The notes under the pieces are model-generated. The model searched no databases. It saw only the letters and a program-made list of their open reading frames with translations, and was not told where the DNA came from. Position numbers and translations under genes: made by a program. Shown here piece by piece: positions 62,194 through 64,000 of a DNA stretch of 64,000 nucleotides. The DNA comes from Streptomyces sp. ML-6 (GTDB taxonomy: Bacteria; Actinomycetota; Actinomycetes; Streptomycetales; Streptomycetaceae): contig NZ_JAOTIK010000001.1 in NCBI RefSeq assembly GCF_030116705.1, forward strand, positions 4,111,001 to 4,175,000, read 5' to 3'. The stretch's first letter is position 1; every line of letters starts with the position of its first letter.

Positions 62194-62202
62194 TGTGGAC
62201 AA
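62194..62202 (-). promoter_or_regulatory. DnaA-box-like TTGTCCACA upstream of ndh
   Basis: TGTGGACAA is the exact complement of TTGTCCACA and ends four bases before the chosen ndh ATG. It also forms the right arm of TTTGTC-N9-GACAAA. A second perfect copy is at 51952. Function unproven. Confidence 0.35.
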
Positions 62203-62206
62203 ACCC

Positions 62207-63712
62207 ATGAGCACGTTGCGTCATGGGGTGGTGATGGCTTCAGAATCCGGGGAAACACCCCCAGGACCCCCGCCGGGTGCGCGCATCCTCGTCATCGGCG
62301 GCGGCTACGTCGGGATGTACACGGCGCTGCGTCTCCAGCGGAAGCTGAAGCAGCGGATCAGAAGCGGGGCGGCCGAGATCGTGGTCGTCACCCCCGAGCC
62401 CTACATGACGTACCAGCCGTTCCTGCCCGAGGCGGCGGCGGGCTCGATCTCGCCGCGTCACGTCGTCGTGCCGCTCCGCCGCGTCCTGGCGGACTGCCGC
62501 ATCGTGATCGGCGAGGCGCAGCGCGTCGACCACGCCAAGCGCACCGCGACCGTCACCACCCTCGCCACGGCGGAGGACGGCACCGGCGCCCTGGAGATCC
62601 CGTACGACGAACTCGTCCTGGCGCCCGGCTCCGTCTCGCGCACCCTCCCGGTCCCCGGCCTGGCCGCCCACGGCATCGGCTTCAAGACCATCGAGGAGGC
62701 CATCGGGCTGCGCAACCACGTCATCGAGCAGATGGACATCGCCTCCTCCACCCGCGACCCGGCCGTCCGCGACGCCGCCCTCACCTTCGTCGTCGTCGGC
62801 GGCGGCTACGCCGGCGTCGAGGCCCTCGCCGAGCTGGAGGACATGGCCCGCTACGCCTCGCGGTACTACCACAACATCAAGGCGGAGGACCTGAAGTGGA
62901 TCCTCGTCGAGGCGTCCGGCCGCATCCTCCCCGAGGTCGGCGACGAGATGGGCGTCTACGCGATCCGCGAGCTGCGCGGCCGCAACATCGACGTACGCCT
63001 CGACACCCGGCTGGAGACCTGCGAGGACCGGATCGCCGTGCTGAGCGACGGCTCCCGCTTCCCGACCCGCACCCTCGTGTGGACGGCGGGCGTCCGACCC
63101 GCACCGGTCCTCGCCGCCACCGACCTGCCCCTCGACGGGCGCGGCAGGCTCAGGTGCACGGCGGAACTCGCCGTCGAGGGCGTCGAGCACGCCTGGGCCG
63201 CGGGGGACGCCGCGGCCGTCCCCGACCTGACCGCCGCGGAACCGGGCCGGGAGACCGCCCCCAACGCCCAGCACGCGGTGCGCCAGGCCAAGGTCCTCGC
63301 CGAGAACCTCCTCGCGTCACTGGCCGGTGAACCCCTCAAGGAATACCGGCACGCCCACGTGGGCTCCGTCGCCTCGCTCGGCCTCCACAAGGGCGTCGCC
63401 CACGTCTACGGCCGCAAGCTCAAGGGCTACCCGGCCTGGCTGATGCACCGCACGTACCACCTCAGCCGCGTCCCGACGTTCAACCGGAAGGCGCGCGTCC
63501 TCGCCGAGTGGACGCTCGCCGGGCTCTTCAAGCGCGAGATCGTCTCCCTCGGCTCGCTGGAGCACCCGCGTGCGGAGTTCGAGCTCGCCGCCGGTGGCAG
63601 ACGCCCCCGGCCGAACGGCCCGCCGAGCGGGGACGGCCCACCGGGACGCGGCGACCCGCCGGGGCCCGACGATCCCCGGGGCCCCGACGACCTGCGGAGG
63701 AACGGCGGCTGA
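62207..63712 (+). CDS. ndh: Type II NADH dehydrogenase
   Basis: A 501-residue single-subunit NADH:menaquinone oxidoreductase acting at the inner face of the membrane. The FAD-binding motif is RILVIGGGYVGMYTAL, with PYMTYQPFLPEAAAGSI near the quinone pocket, the NADH-binding motif FVVVGGGYAGVEALAEL, and the late FAD motif HAWAAGDAAAVPDL followed by APNAQHAVRQAK. The C-terminus has a membrane-binding helix region (KGYPAWLMHRTYHLSRVPTFNRKARVL) and a Pro/Gly/Asp-rich disordered tail of ~40 residues. ATG 62207 was chosen; GTG 62195 and ATG 62234 are in frame. It is divergent from atrA, as in S. coelicolor. Confidence 0.92.
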   Translation: MSTLRHGVVMASESGETPPGPPPGARILVIGGGYVGMYTALRLQRKLKQRIRSGAAEIVVVTPEPYMTYQPFLPEAAAGSISPRHVVVPLRRVLADCRIVIGEAQRVDHAKRTATVTTLATAEDGTGALEIPYDELVLAPGSVSRTLPVPGLAAHGIGFKTIEEAIGLRNHVIEQMDIASSTRDPAVRDAALTFVVVGGGYAGVEALAELEDMARYASRYYHNIKAEDLKWILVEASGRILPEVGDEMGVYAIRELRGRNIDVRLDTRLETCEDRIAVLSDGSRFPTRTLVWTAGVRPAPVLAATDLPLDGRGRLRCTAELAVEGVEHAWAAGDAAAVPDLTAAEPGRETAPNAQHAVRQAKVLAENLLASLAGEPLKEYRHAHVGSVASLGLHKGVAHVYGRKLKGYPAWLMHRTYHLSRVPTFNRKARVLAEWTLAGLFKREIVSLGSLEHPRAEFELAAGGRRPRPNGPPSGDGPPGRGDPPGPDDPRGPDDLRRNGG

Positions 63713-63744
63713 CGGCCCGTCGAACCGATCGGCCACTCGCCCGG

Positions 63745-63780
63745 GACGGACCGTGCCGACAACTGTCAGTACGGTCCGTC
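63745..63780 (+). terminator. Hairpin downstream of ndh
   Basis: GACGGACCGT and ACGGTCCGTC form a perfect 10-bp stem, with the inner palindrome GACAACTGTC in the loop, 33 nt after the ndh stop. It is probably a terminator, though the next gene starts only 119 bp on. Confidence 0.55.
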
Positions 63781-63898
63781 ACACTGGACGTGTGACCATA
63801 GGTGGGCCCACATCTGCACAGAGTGACCCGGCCGGCAGTGACCGACAGTGAGCAGCCCGCGCGAGCGGACCAGACCGATACACGAGGCCAGAAATTCC

Positions 63899-64000
63899 GT
63901 GAACTTCACGCGCTGGAGCGCCCGCCTACCCGGAACGCAGCGCCGTGCCGCCGCACGGGACGAGCGCAGTTCCGTGCCCTCGGCCCGCGCCGAGTACGCA
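63899..64000 (+). CDS. Start of an unidentified gene, cut by the window end
   Basis: GTG 63899 opens a frame of 34 codons that runs off the edge: NFTRWSARLPGTQRRAAARDE..., strongly basic and ending ARAEYA. GAGG lies about 12 bases upstream. The N-terminus looks cytoplasmic. Too little is present to assign a family. It lies in the same direction as ndh. Confidence 0.55.
   Translation, partial: MNFTRWSARLPGTQRRAAARDERSSVPSARAEYA

Noticed and set aside
51952..62202. Chromosomal origin of replication based on DnaA boxes
   Set aside because: Only two isolated nonamers 10 kb apart; oriC in Streptomyces has many clustered boxes next to dnaA and dnaN, which are absent.

Overview
This is chromosomal DNA of a Streptomyces species. 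The GC content is very high, third codon positions are mostly G or C, GTG starts are common, tRNAs mostly lack an encoded CCA, and the genes include bldC, atrA, vdh, an Lsr2-family protein and a ydaO-type riboswitch in front of a cell-wall hydrolase. From memory, the order purSQL - purF - purM - DUF3073 - vdh - bldC - hrpA - DEAD helicase - trmB - atrA - ndh matches the S. coelicolor core region around SCO4072-SCO4120. No alignment was run.

Layout. 1-4.1 kb: a leftward four-gene operon with overlapping or tightly spaced genes encodes an ABC-2 exporter (ATPase, permease) and a NarL-type two-component system, and is bracketed by tRNA-Gly genes. 4.8-13.6 kb: an Lsr2-family nucleoid protein, then purine biosynthesis (purS-purQ-purL, later purF-purM) with a TetR regulator and a mycothiol-dependent-isomerase-family protein between. 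13.8-17.3 kb: DUF3073, valine dehydrogenase, a conserved hypothetical gene and the developmental regulator bldC with a strong terminator. 18.2-25.1 kb: HrpA helicase, a small exported protein, a DsbA/CcdA-type thiol redox pair, and tRNAs (Asp; Phe-Asp-Glu).

25.66-30.85 kb is the main accessory island: a compact integrative element of about 5.2 kb. A large serine recombinase (29050-30762) appears to have inserted it into the zinc-binding motif codons of a small zincin-like metallopeptidase gene. An 8-bp identical core, GTGCACGA, is left at each junction, and the host gene is split into a 5' part (25379) and a 3' stub (30845-30910). The element carries its own complete, diverged copy of the interrupted gene (25758-26108), in which the codons at the recombination core are synonymously different, so the target is replaced and the replacement should not itself be a target. 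Other cargo is a frameshifted XRE regulator with repeated operator-like sites, two small proteins, a SAM methyltransferase, and an AT-rich segment bounded by inverted repeats.

31-50.5 kb: a frameshifted lipoprotein, a DEAD-box helicase with an RD-rich repetitive tail, an exported FG-GAP/VCBS protein, tRNA-Lys, an HbpS-like protein, a berberine-bridge-type flavoenzyme, a PLDc_N/SHOCT membrane protein, initiator tRNA, a PP2C (RsbU/SpoIIE) phosphatase, a c-di-AMP riboswitch plus M23 peptidase, an aldo/keto reductase, a PrsW-type protease, trmB, an L-2-hydroxyglutarate oxidase-like gene and an NsdA/SCO4114-like sporulation-associated protein. 52-64 kb: an asparagine-synthetase-like protein, a SARP/AfsR-type regulator interrupted by an amber codon, an ECF sigma factor fused to a zinc-finger/transmembrane/NPCBM extension (frameshifted), atrA, ndh and the start of a further gene.

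Two window-wide themes stand out. Short tandem repeats occur in many intergenic gaps, several with an exact 10-bp period. Four otherwise well-preserved genes carry a single frameshift or nonsense change, which could be real decay or sequence error. Coordinates of hairpins and promoters were read by eye.
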